From positions 16,239,892 through 16,303,891 of the forward strand of contig CM030714.1 of the NCBI GenBank assembly GCA_017979445.1: a stretch of DNA of 64,000 nt. The letters are read 5' to 3'. Below, one piece after another: positions 10,356 through 23,499 of this stretch (position 1 is the first letter of the stretch; each line of letters starts with the position of its first letter). Source of the stretch: Akebia trifoliata. Lineage: Eukaryota > Streptophyta > Magnoliopsida > Ranunculales > Lardizabalaceae. The translations under genes and the position numbers were made by a program. The notes beneath the pieces are model-generated. The model did not search any database. It had not been told where the DNA came from and saw only the letters and a list, made by a program, of their open reading frames with translations.

Positions 10356-13300
10356 TGTGACGTCCCACCAAACGCTAACACAAATCCTAAGGTTACCTCG
10401 AGGCATTAGGAGGTGCCTCAAAATTTTGACATGGTCTCCTCTATTTATGTTGTGTTTCACGGAACTCAAAATCTGATAAATCAAATCCACACAATCTTGT
10501 ATAAAGCAACATACCAACAATGAACAAGAAACGGAAGACAAAAAAATTTACCAACAACATAAAACGAGGTCAGAGTTGCGCAAAAAGGAATAAAGATATA
10601 CAGGATTACAACAGTTTATCCTCACTCTAACATAGCCCTATCACTCGTCCTAAAACACTATGTACACCTCCTAAGACGAACAAACTCCTAAGGGAAGTAA
10701 TCTCAATGCTCACCAAGTAATGGACACTGATCGTCGATCTGACCAACGAGATGTTCCTCGACTAATGGCTCAACACTCGCCTCCCCAAACACAGGCTCTA
10801 CAACTAAAAAAGAATAGAAAAAATGATGAGTAATAATAGTTACCCAATAGGTCCACAAATAATTCATACTAATAACCTCACCTAACGTGATCAAATAATC
10901 ATATTGCATCATTTCAAAACATGCAAGTTTTATAATTGAAATTACGATTAACTGATACATATAGCTAGGGATGAGCAACTAAACAGTTTAAAAGTTACAC
11001 ATAGCATCAATCATCCATACTCATTATACATTTTTCCTTTTATACAAATACAGTTGACAACATTGAAATAATAGACATGTTTTTCAGTTTATAATTCGAA
11101 ATATAACAACAGATACATAGTACAAGTAGTGGAGTAATAGAATTTGAGCATTGGGTTTCATGATTGGATCGCTCCTAGTCGAGACATGATGTTACAACAT
11201 AAATCTGGCTTTTAGTTCTTGATTTTGTGGTCGGTCACTACGCTTACCATACCAGTGACCCTTATCCGACTCAGACGGGCCATTTATCGTGACCGTAAGC
11301 AATGGGTCTCTTTTCGATGTGTCAAAACGGTCGACTACTACTAGATTGTTAGTGATCACTGATCAATCATCTTCATCTATGCCTATCAGGCGTGCATGTG
11401 ATTCCTAAAATAACACTCCACTCCTATACAATCTCCTTTACAATACACATTCATTGGTAAAGATAAGAAAGGAATGGACTCAGATTTCAGTTGTGACTCC
11501 ACTCTCATACGCGTTATATACCACGTATGAGCTTGGTGGTCCTTACCGTACATCCTGGGATACTACACCCCTCCAGATGATGTGACGCACTATCCCTTCA
11601 GGCATTCACAGACCCTTTAACAGCTCACAAAATAGCTACATAGATATGTTATTTTTCATTTAAAACAAAAGAGAAATTAATAGAACAGGGTTGAGAATAG
11701 ATATCAAATTCCTACCATGCAACTGTGACCCCCCGGCCTAAAATAAATAATAGTACTCAGCGGACGTGCTAACATAATTTTAAATAAATATGCAACTCTT
11801 TCATTAATAACCTGGATATCCTTTCACCAACCTACATACAACATACAATGTAAAATGCAGACATCACCCCTCGGGTGTGACTGACATTTTACCGATCATC
11901 CCCTTTTTCATTTTCTCGACATTCTCACTTTTCGTCTTTTCAAATCAAACCATTCATTTTCAATCTTTCAAAGTCATTTTTGGTCTTTCCATCGAAAACC
12001 ATCAAGATTTATTCAAAACGAGATCGCGACGATGCACGGGATCAAAATTGTTAAAAACAAGGAAAGTTGGTGAAAATTTGGCTAAGTATCGAAAACTCAG
12101 TTTTTCAAAGTTCTCAAAATTGAAAATAGGTTTTTGAAAATGAAAGCCTTAAGCACGAGATTTGACACTATATACATTTCATAGTCTAATTCATAGTAAC
12201 GCGAAAAGTTATTACATTTTGAAAATTTGTCAAAAACATCAAAATCTACGTTTTGTTCTTGAAACCAAAATTTGGATTTTAATCCTTTGAGATTTCGGAT
12301 CTCGAAACCATTCCCATTATTTAGAAATGGAGGGTAAAACCTTAATTTCATTAAATATTTTTAATAAAATAAAGGATGGGAAATCATGTACAGGTCATAA
12401 GGAACATGGTCCAAGAGTCAGAAGTTGTTTTGAAGACAATTCTGTCGGTGGCTGTCGGTGGCAGAAGCATGTTTATGTCGGTGGGACCGACAGAATGGCC
12501 TTCGACAGGTGTCGGTGGGACCGACAGCACTAAATACTCTGGCAAAATTTGGGTTTTTTGATCGTATTTCGGATTTCTCTTCCGTTCTTCAAACCCTTTG
12601 ACCCACCCACAACTTCAACATTTAAAATTGATAAAACAACATCAAATCTCTAATCCTAATCATGGATTGAAAATTTAACAAATATTTCTACGATTTATAA
12701 ACAACTAACAAGTTTTGTAGAACCTAAATGCACATTTCGAAATCTAAAGTTACCAATAGGAATTGAAAGTCCCCTACTTGGTTTGTGGACGTCGAAAGTG
12801 ATGAACTCTCACAATAATCAAGGTTGGTGGTAAAAGAGTCAATGTTGGGTTGAGTTTGGTTCAAAGTGAGCGAGGGTTTGCAACTCCTTCGACGACGGCA
12901 CTCTCCTTTACTTCTACACTAGAAGACGAGTCTCTACTAACAAGGTGAAGCTCCGAGTTTGATGATACCCTAATTTACTTGCTGATTTTTTATGGAGGGT
13001 GAGGAAAACGAACATGAATGGATTAACAAGGAGGGTGAGGTTGTAGCTATCGTCGTAGCCGACAACTTTGTCTTCTTCATCGAGGTTCAACGATCCTTCC
13101 TTCTCAATGAATCTTGAGGTGAAGAGAGGAGAACCCTAGGTTTGAGAAAAGGGTTGATATTTGGATTCTTTAGAGAAGAAGAAAACAAATGAGAATGAAA
13201 GAAAGTTTACTTTCTTTTATAAAAAATTGAGGGCATACTTGTAATTTTCCCATCATTTCTAGTTTCGATCGTAACTTAACTATTCGGACTCGAAAAATGA

Positions 13301-13638
13301 CAAACGAGTGTACCATTTCGAATAACTTTTTGTTGCGGTCATAATGGTGTGGTCGAATCTTCCTGATTCTCCCTCTAACAAAAATTTTCTATTTTGGGTC
13401 CCGTTCAACACGAAATTCGAGGATTTGTTAATTTTTCCATCCAAATTTGAGTTCAAACTTGCTTATAGGCTAAAGTATATATTTCGATCGTTTTGAAACT
13501 AATAGCGAAGTCGGTTTTTAACGAAAATGAACATAGCATAATCCAAGCATTTGACTCTAAGTTTTCTTTTTAGAATATTCCTCAAATTAATACTATCTGA
13601 TTTCTTCGAGATACGAGTTAAAAATACTGGGTGTTACA
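10356..13638 (-). mobile_element. 5' LTR of the main Ty3/gypsy element
   Basis: 3283 bp, TGTGACGTCCC...GTGTTACA on the plus strand (TG...CA). It is followed on its 3' side (minus strand) by GA and the primer-binding site. Homologous to three other loci in the window. The matching 3' LTR should lie beyond the truncated integrase, left of the window, so its TSD (CTTCC would be the candidate at 13639-13643) cannot be tested. The GTCGGTGG motif cluster is at 12441-12528. LTRs over 3 kb are long for gypsy elements but seen in several plant lineages. Confidence 0.9.
12441..12528. repeat. GTCGGTGG / GTCGGTGGGACCGAC motif cluster in the 5' LTR
   Basis: Four copies of GTCGGTGG within 90 bp, two of them as GTCGGTGGGACCGAC palindromes. 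Corresponds to 3878-4077 in the nested solo LTR. Confidence 0.7.
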
Positions 13639-14179
13639 CTTCCAATATCCTCTATCTTCTAATTATATTCGCTTATTTCTCCTTCATACGTAACATAGAA
13701 TTACGCATGCTTAGGATCACTACACTTTCCACCCGACTTAGCAAGCACGTACGCTTAGGTTCGTTACATAATTCGATGACTTAGAAATCTCGTTACGCTA
13801 AGAAAATATGATCTCGAGACTTAGAAATAATCACGTTGGGACTAAAAGAAACTTCACAAAAATTCACCATGGACAAAAATCTATAAAATGACGAAAATAC
13901 TCGTCTTGAATTTCAGACCTCCAAAAAGTCTCGAAAGTATCTTCATTGCCTTCATAATGGATTTTGAGTCTAACGGGACCCAAATCGATAAAATCGAAGA
14001 AATTTATGAAAAAATCGAAAAATGATCAAAACGCCCCTTGATGTCCAACTTGCATGTAGAGACCTTGACTATTAGGAAAATCAAAATAAAACAATCAACT
14101 TGAAACTTTTAAATCGAAACGAAAATTAAAATTCAAACAATCAACTTGAAGACCTTAAATCAACATTCAATCCAAATTT
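13639..14179. other. No gene seen; AT-rich repeat-derived sequence
   Basis: Right flank of the gypsy 5' LTR. The DNA is AT-rich, with recurring short runs (aaaatcga, tcaacttgaa) resembling those in the LTR at 1-1246 read on the other strand. No coding domain, terminal repeats or TSD could be established. Confidence 0.4.
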
Positions 14180-14420
14180 AATCAACCCATCAACATTTAA
14201 ATTAAAATCTAATGAACCAATCAAATTGAAATTAAAGTTTAATCAACCCATCAACATTTAAATTAAAATCTAATCAACCAATCAAATTGAAATTAAGATC
14301 CAATCAACCCATCAACATTTAAATTAAAATTCAATTAACCAATTAACATTGAAATTAAAACCCAATCGATCAACCAAATTGAATTTAAAACTCAATCGAT
14401 CAATCAATATTCAAATCAAA
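14180..14420. repeat. Degenerate tandem repeat, period about 61 bp
   Basis: Units begin near 14180, 14241 and 14302 with AATCAACCCATCAACATTTA, followed by attaaaat... and ...atcaaattgaaatta. More diverged units extend on both sides (about 14090-14480). It looks like a minisatellite inside a retroelement LTR or spacer. Confidence 0.75.
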
Positions 14421-15780
14421 ACATAATCAACCAATCGAATTAAAATCTTAATCAAGATCGAAAAGTGGAACACAATTAACCCATCAAGTTAAATTTTTAA
14501 CCCAATCAAACTAAAATTAAAAATTAATTCACCTAAGATATTTGAAATTTGAACTTAATCAATCGATAAAAATCAAAAATATAAAATTAGTCATCAATGA
14601 GTCACCACCAACACTCCACGGGTTGCGAAGCATGGGATCATGATCCCTTTCCTTGTAAACTGAAATAAAGTGAGAGGTTCTCTCTTTGGTTTGGTCAAAG
14701 AAGAAGCAAATAAAAAACAAAAAAAAAAACAAAGAAAGAAACAAATAAACAAAAAGGGAAAAGAAATAAATAAAACAAAGAAAGAGAAAGAATTGAAAAT
14801 AGTAAGAGAATGCTATAAAAGATATAAAGCTTTCTCTCTTGAAAGGGGGGAAGAACCAAGAGAAAAAAGTTGACATGCTTGAAAGAGGAAAAGAAGACTG
14901 ACACTTTGAAAGAAAAGCAGGGGTATATGACGTTTTTGGATAGCCATGAAGAGTGGTTTTCTTTTTGACAGAGAAGGGGCAGCAAGAAAAGAGAGTATTC
15001 TCTCCCCCAAACATCCATCTCCTTCTTCATTAATCAATCCATAGCCACCCCCACATCTCAGCCTCTCTCCTTCACTACTTTACAGCCACCCCCGTTGTCC
15101 TCTTTATCATTATTTTCCTCTATTTCACCACCATTAAACACCATATTACAACAGCCCTACCATCTTTACCACCTTCATTTTCTTCTTCAACAGCAGCAAC
15201 ACCTTCACCATTAAAACCAGCCCCCCTACCTTCACATTCTCATCTTTTTCTCAGCCCTACTTCAGTCCCAAACATCCTCTAGCAGCCCCATCACGGACTC
15301 CTCTCATATTTCATTTTTTGCTGTCCCATTCTGTTCTTCACCATTAAAGTATTCACCTCACATAGCCATTGAAATAAGCCCCCCATACCTTCACATTCTC
15401 TTCTTCTTCTCAACCCCACTTCAGTCCCAAACATCCTCTAGCAACCCCATCACGGACTCCTCTCATATTTTGTTCTCAAGACTCCTTGTTCCCTAAAAAT
15501 CCATAATTTACCAATTGGACCCCTATTCGCCATAATTTAGTGAAAAGGGTTGAGGAGATTTCAGGTATTGAGGAAAGTATTTCAGAACACATGAGAGATT
15601 AATGACGGGAAACTCTGTGCAAATTGGGAAGGACCATACATACTATAAAAACTCGGAACAACGATGATATTATCTATAAACAGTTTTGGAAAATCAATCT
15701 CTTCACCCTGGAATGTTTTTAATTTAAAAAAATGTTATCAATAAAGATTATCTCCTACTATTTTTTTTCCATTTTACAAC
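14421..15780. other. No gene seen; A-rich tract, CT/CCA-rich tract and a local duplication
   Basis: 14700-14800 is A-rich and 14990-15480 is pyrimidine/CA-rich, which explains the overlapping low-complexity ORFs. A segment of about 90 bp is repeated directly at about 15219-15311 and 15378-15470 (offset about 160 bp, sharing TTCAGTCCCAAACATCCTCT). A TATA-like GCTATAAAAG lies near 14811. No recognised protein. Confidence 0.5.
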
Positions 15781-16015
15781 AAAATCCCAACCATTAGGGG
15801 GCAGATTACAACAAAAACCTTAGCTTGTAAGGGGAGCCAAGCCTGAACATAAGGGGATCGGATTACAACAAGAAGCTTTTACTCATAAGGGGGGCCAAGC
15901 CCAACCATAAGAGGGTCGATCAACGAAAGCCTTGGCTCAAAAGGGGAGCCAAGCCCAATCGTAAGGGGGTTAGGTTACATCGAAGGGTTAGGCTCATATA
16001 GGGAGCCAAGTCTTT
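15781..16015. repeat. Degenerate minisatellite, period about 54-58 bp
   Basis: Four units around GGGAGCCAAGCC, with GCCAAG at about 15836, 15894, 15948 and 16005. Each is followed by a variant of caaccataaggggtcggattaca. It lies just past the stop codon of the gag-like pseudogene, where minisatellites are common in large plant retroelements. Confidence 0.7.
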
Positions 16016-16149
16016 ACTCAAAAATTAAAAATGAAAGAGTTTTTACACAAGTCATAAAGGTCGACAAAAATTCATTTTCATTAAAAGATGACAAAAATGA
16101 TTACATAAAAAAGAAAATATAAGATAAGGGCAACCTAAGCTACAGAAGT

Positions 16150-18040
16150 CTAGGGGTCGATTGATAGATCTTGGGCCGACGTGCCCTTAGTTACCTCATT
16201 AAACCTTGGGAGTTTAGTCCTCGAGGTGATAACATCAAAAGGGAAGGCACTTTCAGCATTGGCTGCATCCAAAACCACCACGGAGGGAGTCTCCAAGTTA
16301 GTAGGTTGGACGAACAAGAGGGAGGTTGTATCAACAAGAGCCTTTTTGGCTTTTGAAATCTTGGCTTTGACTTTATTTAAGGCCTTTTCCCACCAAGCAT
16401 TGAGGCGTCGACCTCCTTCTAGACAGTAGCCACATGATCGACTAGAGTTTTCTCCTTCTCTTCTTCCTTCTTAGCCATAATCCCCACCAACTTGGCCTGT
16501 GCTATGTCCCGTTTTTACTTCAAAATATAGGCTTCCTTGACAACCTACTCGGCTCGAAGCTATTTTCTCAAAGTTTCAGACTTGGAAGTCCCAAGCTCTA
16601 TCTTACTCTTTTTTAGCTGAGCTAGAAGGCTATATCTTTCCTTCAACAGCTTCAAGCTAGTTGTCTTAGCCTTTTCTTTGGCCGAGGTAGCAATATTTCA
16701 AGATTGACCAAGCCTAGTTAGTCCATATTGAACCTACAAAGGAACAAGAATTAGCAAAAGGACGAAAAAGACTAAAAAGATAAGGACTACAAAGATCCAC
16801 ATGAAATCTTACCACCATTAAAGCTTCGAAGACGTCATTGATAAACCCCAAAAGGTTATCGGAGTAACTCTGACCCATAATGGCTAGATCCCTCAGAAAG
16901 CAAGAAGCCTCCATCATCGTCCTCGCAACCCAAGAATTGTTAAAGATAGAGTGTTAGTTGATAATATGTAGGTCACCGACCTCAGGAATTACTGACCAAG
17001 GGGTACCAGATAGCTTAGAACCCCTCGAATCCAATCCTTCACCGCATGATAAGGCAACAGATGCAGGACGGGCATTAGCCCCCTCCTTTTCCCTGGGAAG
17101 GACTACTTTCGTAGGAATGGAAGGGGTCGGGACACCTTAGCCTCAAAGATTCATCCTTAGTACTGGTTCTAGTAGGAGGATGAGTCAGATGATTCTCCTA
17201 AACATTTGACTTTGTGTCAAAGTCATCGATTGGGGCTTTGGAATTGATGAAAGCCATGTCGCCAAGTTCTTCTTCATCACACAAACACTGAAGAGGCCAC
17301 AGGGAGCTCCTTCTTACGATCTCATCTTCCTCATCTACCTCGGTACTCAAAAAGTTGATTACCCTGTTGTAGAAGGCACGGTTAGCAAGAAGGTTGGCAA
17401 TGACAATCGAGTATGGAACCCTTTTCCTTGCTCGGATCTAAAAAGTACATGAGCGGATTAAATTAATGAAACGAAGAACCATGAGAAAGAGCACTATTAG
17501 GTCAGGGCACTTACTGGTTCAATTGAAGGTATTGAAGGAAAGGGGGACCTTCATCCCCAATTGCACGCTCCCCCTCTCTAGTAAATTTGATCGGAAATAG
17601 GAACCAATCCTTATTCGAACTAGACAAGCTAAAAAAAAGGGGGTTTTCCTCTCCTCTTAGTCAAATAAAAGAAGCCATTTCTCCCGAGACACCTCCTAAG
17701 GGTGAAGTGAGATCGGATATCTAGTAAACTGAGCTTTTCACCCTCATCAAGCCGAGCATTGATCCGCTCGAAAGTATGCATGAGTCGGTAGAAGTTACCA
17801 CTCATTTAACCTAGAGCCCTCCTCTAATAGTTCAAGACCTCTCGAAGTAACCGACTAAGAAGAACTTGAAGATTGGCTTTGAATTGTCTCCAAAACACCA
17901 CCATGGTATCCCAAGGAAAATTGTGCAAAAAAGGGGATTCCTTAACAAAAAAAAGTCCCAACCTCGTTAGGGATGCCATAGGCATCCCTTATTGCACTCA
18001 TGAAAGGACATGTAGGGGAGTAAGACTTTCCATTAGTCAT
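16150..18040 (-). pseudogene. Broken gag-like / plant-mobile-domain-like gene
   Basis: Minus-strand reading from the ATG at 18040 gives SYSPTCPFMSAIRDAYGIPN, then after frame changes a globular N-terminal part. A segment like NKDWFLFPIKFTREGER near 17560-17620 follows. Next comes a Lys/Glu-rich coiled-coil part (about 16440-16720, KAKTTSLKLLKERYSLLAQL) with several in-frame stops, and a Thr/Ser-rich tail ending DLSIDP-stop at 16150. The layout resembles retrotransposon-borne genes annotated in plants as gag or mobile-domain proteins with a C-terminal coiled coil. I cannot assign the exact family. Clearly disabled by stops and frameshifts. Confidence 0.5.
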
Positions 18041-18241
18041 GGAGGAAGCCCAAGAAGAAAAATAGAAGAGAGAATGAGAAAAAAAAAAAACCCTCAAAAA
18101 GGACACCCTTACTTCTTCGACCTTACTGGAAAATCAAATGAAAGTTTCACAGAAGTAAGAACAACACCAAGAACCAAAGAAGAATGGAAGAAGAGAAAGC
18201 AAGATAGATCGTAAAATAAATATAAATGAAGGTTTGAGGTG

Positions 18242-18250
18242 TATTTATAG
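18242..18250 (-). promoter_or_regulatory. TATA box upstream of the gag-like pseudogene
   Basis: TATAAATAC on the minus strand, 210 bp upstream of the ATG at 18040. No primer-binding site is visible between them. Confidence 0.35.
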
Positions 18251-20687
18251 ACCCAAAATCACTGAGATTTGTGATTCAAAACTAACAGGTGAGATAACGT
18301 AGAAAAACGAGGCAATAATTAGTAAATTCCACATTAATAAGATGCATCGAGTAAGGCGATCGGTACGAACATGCATGCTCAAAGAAGCAATTGAAGTTGA
18401 ACACATGTCAAGCGCAATGAGTGCACCGTCATCAAGTTTCGTAAACAACGCACTCAATATCAATAAAGTAAATATCCATCATTGCGCCATTTAAATTTCT
18501 GAGGATGTGTTGGCACAACAATTAAAGCGCACGAGCAAATACGAAAATACCACATGCCATCGATGCTAGACTCGGGTCTCGAGGATTCGAATAAAATCCA
18601 AACCCCCAAGAGGGGGTAACTATTAATGATTGATTATCTTCATGAAATCACCAAATGATGACACGTGGTAGTGTATGAAACCAAATCCCAAGATCATGAT
18701 GTGATGTCACGTCCATCCGAGCCCAAAAGAAACATATGGGACCAAGGTACAAGGGACAAAATGGACTTTGTCTCCTAACTCAAAATCAGATTAGAACAAA
18801 TGCATAACTAGGATCCCTGAATTGGAAAAATGGATCATATATTTGAATTTCGAGATATAAGGGGGAATCCGTTGCTAAATAAGTTCAGTGAATCTAGACA
18901 TGATTCAAAAGAAAATACATTCCAATTCAACTCCCAACTCCGAATTGGAAGGAAGATGACATCAATAGAGGATACAGAAAAATAAGGATTTGATCTCTAT
19001 AAATAAAGGAAGAGAAGATAAAAAGATATATGTTTTTTTTCCATGGAAAAAACTCTACAAATTTTTATATTAAATCTTACTAGGGTGTCAGAGAGGTTGT
19101 ATTGTAGACATACCTAGGAGTATAGGAGTTGTAGATCTGAAGTGGAAGTTGAAGATCTCGATGTAGTGCAAGAAATTGCATCTACAAACGGTAGGGTAAT
19201 TTTTTTTTCCACTTGATATATTTTGAAAAGAAAATCAAGAATTTGTTTCCATACTTTAAAGATAAGGGCATTTGGGTCATTAATCTTTAGAGAATAAAGA
19301 TAAGGGCATGTGATGAGTTAAAATACACAGGGGTAACTTAAATATTCTTAAGTGTGGAGGGGAATGGAGATAAATTTTATAAATAAAAGATATACATAAT
19401 CTATTTATTATTATTTTTTACATTAATTTGTGTGTTAACAGTTTTGGAAACAAAACAACGTGTGCGAGAGAGAATCAGTCTAACACGTGGACCAATCGTG
19501 GAGTGGGGTTTCTTGTGGTCTCTAAACCGTGGGTCTCCAAAATCGCACTCAAAAGAAATGGTCTCCTAGGCTTTGAGTCTGTCACGAATTGGACCAATTT
19601 GTATAATAAAATAAGGGTTTCCTGTGCACGAAGTTTGATAGAAATTAAATCAATTGGAAAAGATGAAGATGAAGCTTGCAATCTAAGTGTGTTTCAACAT
19701 GAATGATTAGGTGTTTTTTACTCCAAATGAACTTTCAAAAATGGAGGTAAGTTAAAACTCATTTTTCAAAAAAATTCTTTTTTTTTTTTCTCTTATTTTT
19801 TTCTTTTATATATATATTGAACAATTTATGCTCATGTTGAGGAGTGACATGCAGTTTATACTCATACTAAGGAGCAACATGCAGTTTAGGCTCGTGGTAG
19901 GGAGCAATTGAATGAAAAGACTTGGCCTCGACTATAAAGGATTCTTGCATTAAACAATGAGATGTCCTCTCCCATAATTGTAATTGGAGTGAGACCCACC
20001 GTTGTCTTTTATTATATAAATAATATCCAATCATATTCGAATCAGATAAAGATTCGAATATAAAATTTATCTAACTTCCATATCTTTAAATAATATATGA
20101 TAATTACATGTCCATGAACCTGCTTATTTTCAATACCTATCAAAATTCTTTGACTAATTTCCTCTAAAAATGACTAAATCATCCATACTTTCTCATGTCG
20201 GCACCGTCCACCTCTAACCACGTAGTATTTAGTCTCTCGTACAACCTCAAGTCCAATTTAGTTTACCATTCAGCACAAAAGGTTTTCTTCCTTGGCAGAG
20301 CCTCAATACTTGTCAGTCCCATTCTTGGAAGCAAAAATTTGATGCCCATCATCTCAAAACACCTTTTTGTTTCTTCACTCCAAAACCACAAAAATTGATG
20401 TTTTTTTTATTTAATAATACTAGAATCCAAACACACCAAAAGTTAAAGTTTTTCGGTTTCTCACCTCCAAATCCTCATAAATTGATGCTTTGTCCTGAAT
20501 AATACTAGAATCCAAATGTACAAAAAGTTAAGCATCAAAGAAATAGAGAAATTTCCTTTCCAATAAATAGTATGGCTTTGATTTAACACCTAAATGAAAC
20601 CAATGGTTGTCAATTTCACCTATTCCACATATAATTTTATAATGGATGCTATTGACATGATCCCTCAGGGCTTAAGGTGCATTCAAC
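18251..20687. other. No gene seen; AT-rich intergenic sequence
   Basis: Contains a plus-strand TATA-like CTATAAATAAAGG near 18998, poly-T tracts and short open frames with no recognisable domain. No terminal repeats or TSD were found. Confidence 0.5.
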
Positions 20688-21421
20688 CAATGTTTTAAAA
20701 ATCAGACCGGTTATCAACCCGTATGATTGTATGGGTTGATCCAACTTGATCGGACCGATTAATCAAACTAGTTGGACCTAAACTGAAATATTAATTAAGT
20801 TTTTGGATTCCTTCCCAATACTCTAACTTCAAAAACATAATCCAATACCATAGAGGTCTAGATTATAAGATTTTAAGAATTTAAAAAATATATATATTAA
20901 AAAGATAAATTTTCACCATTTCTTTTGAATTGAAAATATAAAAGATACTTTTTCAATATTGGATATGAATTGAAATTTAAGAATTGGTCATATATTTTCA
21001 AAGCATGGATGACGTAAAATATAAATACATTTTTAGATTTTATTTTATGTGTTTTGATTTAGTTTGGACATAAATTTTAAACTATTGTGATGTTATTTTT
21101 CTTAAGTGACAATCCATGTGGGTCAAACAATTAAAATCTTACTAAATTAGACCATTTACCATCAGTTTATAAGAGCAGACCTAAGTCATCAAGGGGTGTC
21201 ACAATTTCAAACACAAGGGACATCTCAAGTATTCATCAAATTGTGGACGGACATGCTAAAAATCACCCTAAAGTTGAACCGGTACTTTCAAAAACCTGAC
21301 ACGTTCACCTGTCAAACCGGTTGAGTTGAATCGAATGAGTCAATTGGATTTTTTCAATTGACTCGACCGTATAAACTATCTGGTCTGGTCAGATCAGCCG
21401 GTCCGATTTTTAAAAACACTG
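20688..21421. mobile_element. hAT-type non-autonomous transposon (MITE-like)
   Basis: 734 bp. The left terminus CAATGTTTTAAAAATC and the reverse complement of the right terminus CAGTGTTTTTAAAAATC form imperfect TIRs, which continue with AGACCGG/GGACCGG. Flanks CATTCAAC (20680-20687) and CATTTAAC (21422-21429) form an 8-bp TSD with one mismatch. The 8-bp TSD and CA(G)TG...CACTG ends are typical of hAT elements. No transposase is present. The interior holds several short gaccggtt-type palindromic motifs. Confidence 0.8.
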
Positions 21422-21429
21422 CATTTAAC

Positions 21430-23010
21430 ACATCCCCTAAACCAGTTCCCCCTTCCCTAGGGCTGTCAATGGATCATACCAAACCCGAAACCTGATTCGT
21501 TCCGATTCAATAACATCAGGTCTGGATTGATGTTTTAGATTTCGATAATAATTTGATTTGATATCCTATTGGATTGAATCTGGATCAACCATTTCTCGAT
21601 CTGATAAATACTCAATTCGATAACATGTTAGAAAGTATATAAATTATATTATACATTTATTGAGATGTATGAAGTCAATTTAGATTTTGAATATAAAATC
21701 AGATTTGACTCAATCCAATTGTTAATGGATCGGATTTGGATCTTAATACTGAGTTTCGATAAAATCCGATTCGATACTTACCGGATCAGCCAAGATTCGA
21801 TCCTTATTGGATCGATATCAAATCAACCCCGATAAACCCTTCACCAAAACCACTTCCACATACGTATTTCTATCTTGGTAAGAGGAAAAATATATATATA
21901 TATATTATTCTTCTATTAATACCTAAAAATACCCTTAATCCACAATTAGTATAAAGAGACCATTATGTCAACCATTTTCATCTTTCAAGAAAAAAATAAT
22001 AATAATAAAAACCATTTTCTATTCTCTAGGTATCCCCCGTCTTTCTTCTTACCTCATTACTTTTTCTTACTAAGAACTCTTTTAAGCGTGTTACAGAGAT
22101 TTTCTATAAAAGAGAAGTTGCACAATACAAATAGAGAAAGGGGGGCAAAAAAAAAAAAAAAAATAGAGTACATGAAAAACAGGTACCTTTCTTTATATAA
22201 ATCTGTTTCTTATTATTATTATTATTAAATTTTTTTTGGTGAATTATAAACATTAATTTTGTTTTTTGTTTTCTTATGACATAAATTAAGAGCATGATGG
22301 AATAAGAATATAGTGAAAATAATTTTAATCGAAGTGTTACAAGAATATTCTGGGACTTAAAATAAACTTCCAAATAAGGAAGAAATTGTTAAAAAGTTAA
22401 CATGACTACCCCTTTATTATATATTAATTAAGGTTTGAAGGCATTTTAAGTATTAAAAGAAAATAATATTTTAATCTTACAAAAACAATGGAACACCTAT
22501 GTGTTTGGAGGTGAATTAAAATTTTCGTGTTAATAGCACCATTTTATAATTTCTACTGCTAAAAGGAACGCCAGGGGGCAAGAAATGGAAATCATCTAAT
22601 TCCTTAAATTTTTAAGGGTGTTTCCATATCCAAACTCTAAATAAGAGTTTATATGTGAAGTCGTCTAAGCTAAATCTATAATGCATAGAACCTATAACAA
22701 AGACAAAGCACATGAACTATCTGTCTATCTATCTATCTTACACATTGACTATTTTAACACTAGAATCTACTGTCATGCAGATTTCTTAAATTCATGTTTT
22801 TGTCATCTCCTTTCGCTCCAAATTTTCAATAGATAAATCTCATGATAGTCAATCTCCAATTTCGAATAATATATACCCTTCAATGTATGTATGTACAAAT
22901 ACAAATATGTGATCATTATTGAAAGTTATTTTTTCACTAACAACTGTCATTTTGTAATTATATTTCATATATATATAACCAACACCTTGTTTTGCAAATA
23001 AAACAGCCAT

Positions 23011-23011
<1 letters not shown>
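21430..23011. other. No gene seen; diverged repeat and AT-rich sequence
   Basis: 21467-21838 is built of recurring gattcgat / ggatc motifs and starts GGGCTGTCAATGG, a start seen in many small plant transposons, but I found no matching other end. The rest is AT-rich with poly-A (22147-22163), short ATT runs and a TCTA microsatellite (about 22720-22737). Confidence 0.45.

Positions 23012-23064
<53 letters not shown>
23012..23064. repeat. (TC)n microsatellite
   Basis: About 26 uninterrupted TC dinucleotides, directly left of the TA-flanked MITE array. Confidence 0.98.
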
Positions 23065-23066
<2 letters not shown>

Positions 23067-23085
23067 CTCTCCATTTATATATATA

Positions 23086-23490
23086 AACCATTTACCCAAC
23101 AATTTGCCCAACATGTTTTGTCCTACATGGATTAGAAGTGTTAGAATAGACTGATTTTTGGTGAGGATGATCTCTATGGTGAGGAGATCATCCTCACCAA
23201 AAATCAGTCAATTTCAAAATTTTTAATCCCATCACAAATGATTTACAAAAAATGGATGGTCCACAATTTTTCAACTTGTAAACATGGGATTAGAAATTTT
23301 TGAATGAACTGATTTTTGGTGAGGATGATCTTCTCGTGGGATTAGAAGTTTTGGAATGGACTGATTTTTTGTGAGAATGATCGTCTAACCATAAAAAAGA
23401 TCATCCTCATCAAAAATCAATCTATTCCCAAACTTCTAACCCATGTAGGACAAAACATGTTGGGTAAATGGTTGAGTACTGAACATTTCC
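23086..23490 (+). mobile_element. TA-MITE unit 1
   Basis: 405 bp between (TA)n tracts. Ends AACCATTTACCCAAC and its complement, then GAACATTTCC. Two hairpin cores, with a partly duplicated arm in the second (about 23340-23370). The strand given for array units follows the central spacer (ATGGACGGTCCA preceded by CATCAAAA). Confidence 0.8.
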
Positions 23491-23499
23491 ATATATATA

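Noticed and set aside
14559..15037. Phe-rich minus-strand frames of 74-151 codons
   Set aside because: They arise from an A-rich tract on the plus strand; low complexity with no recognisable domain.
21467..21838. Second hAT-like element beginning GGGCTGTCAATGG
   Set aside because: No complementary right end and no duplicated flank could be found.
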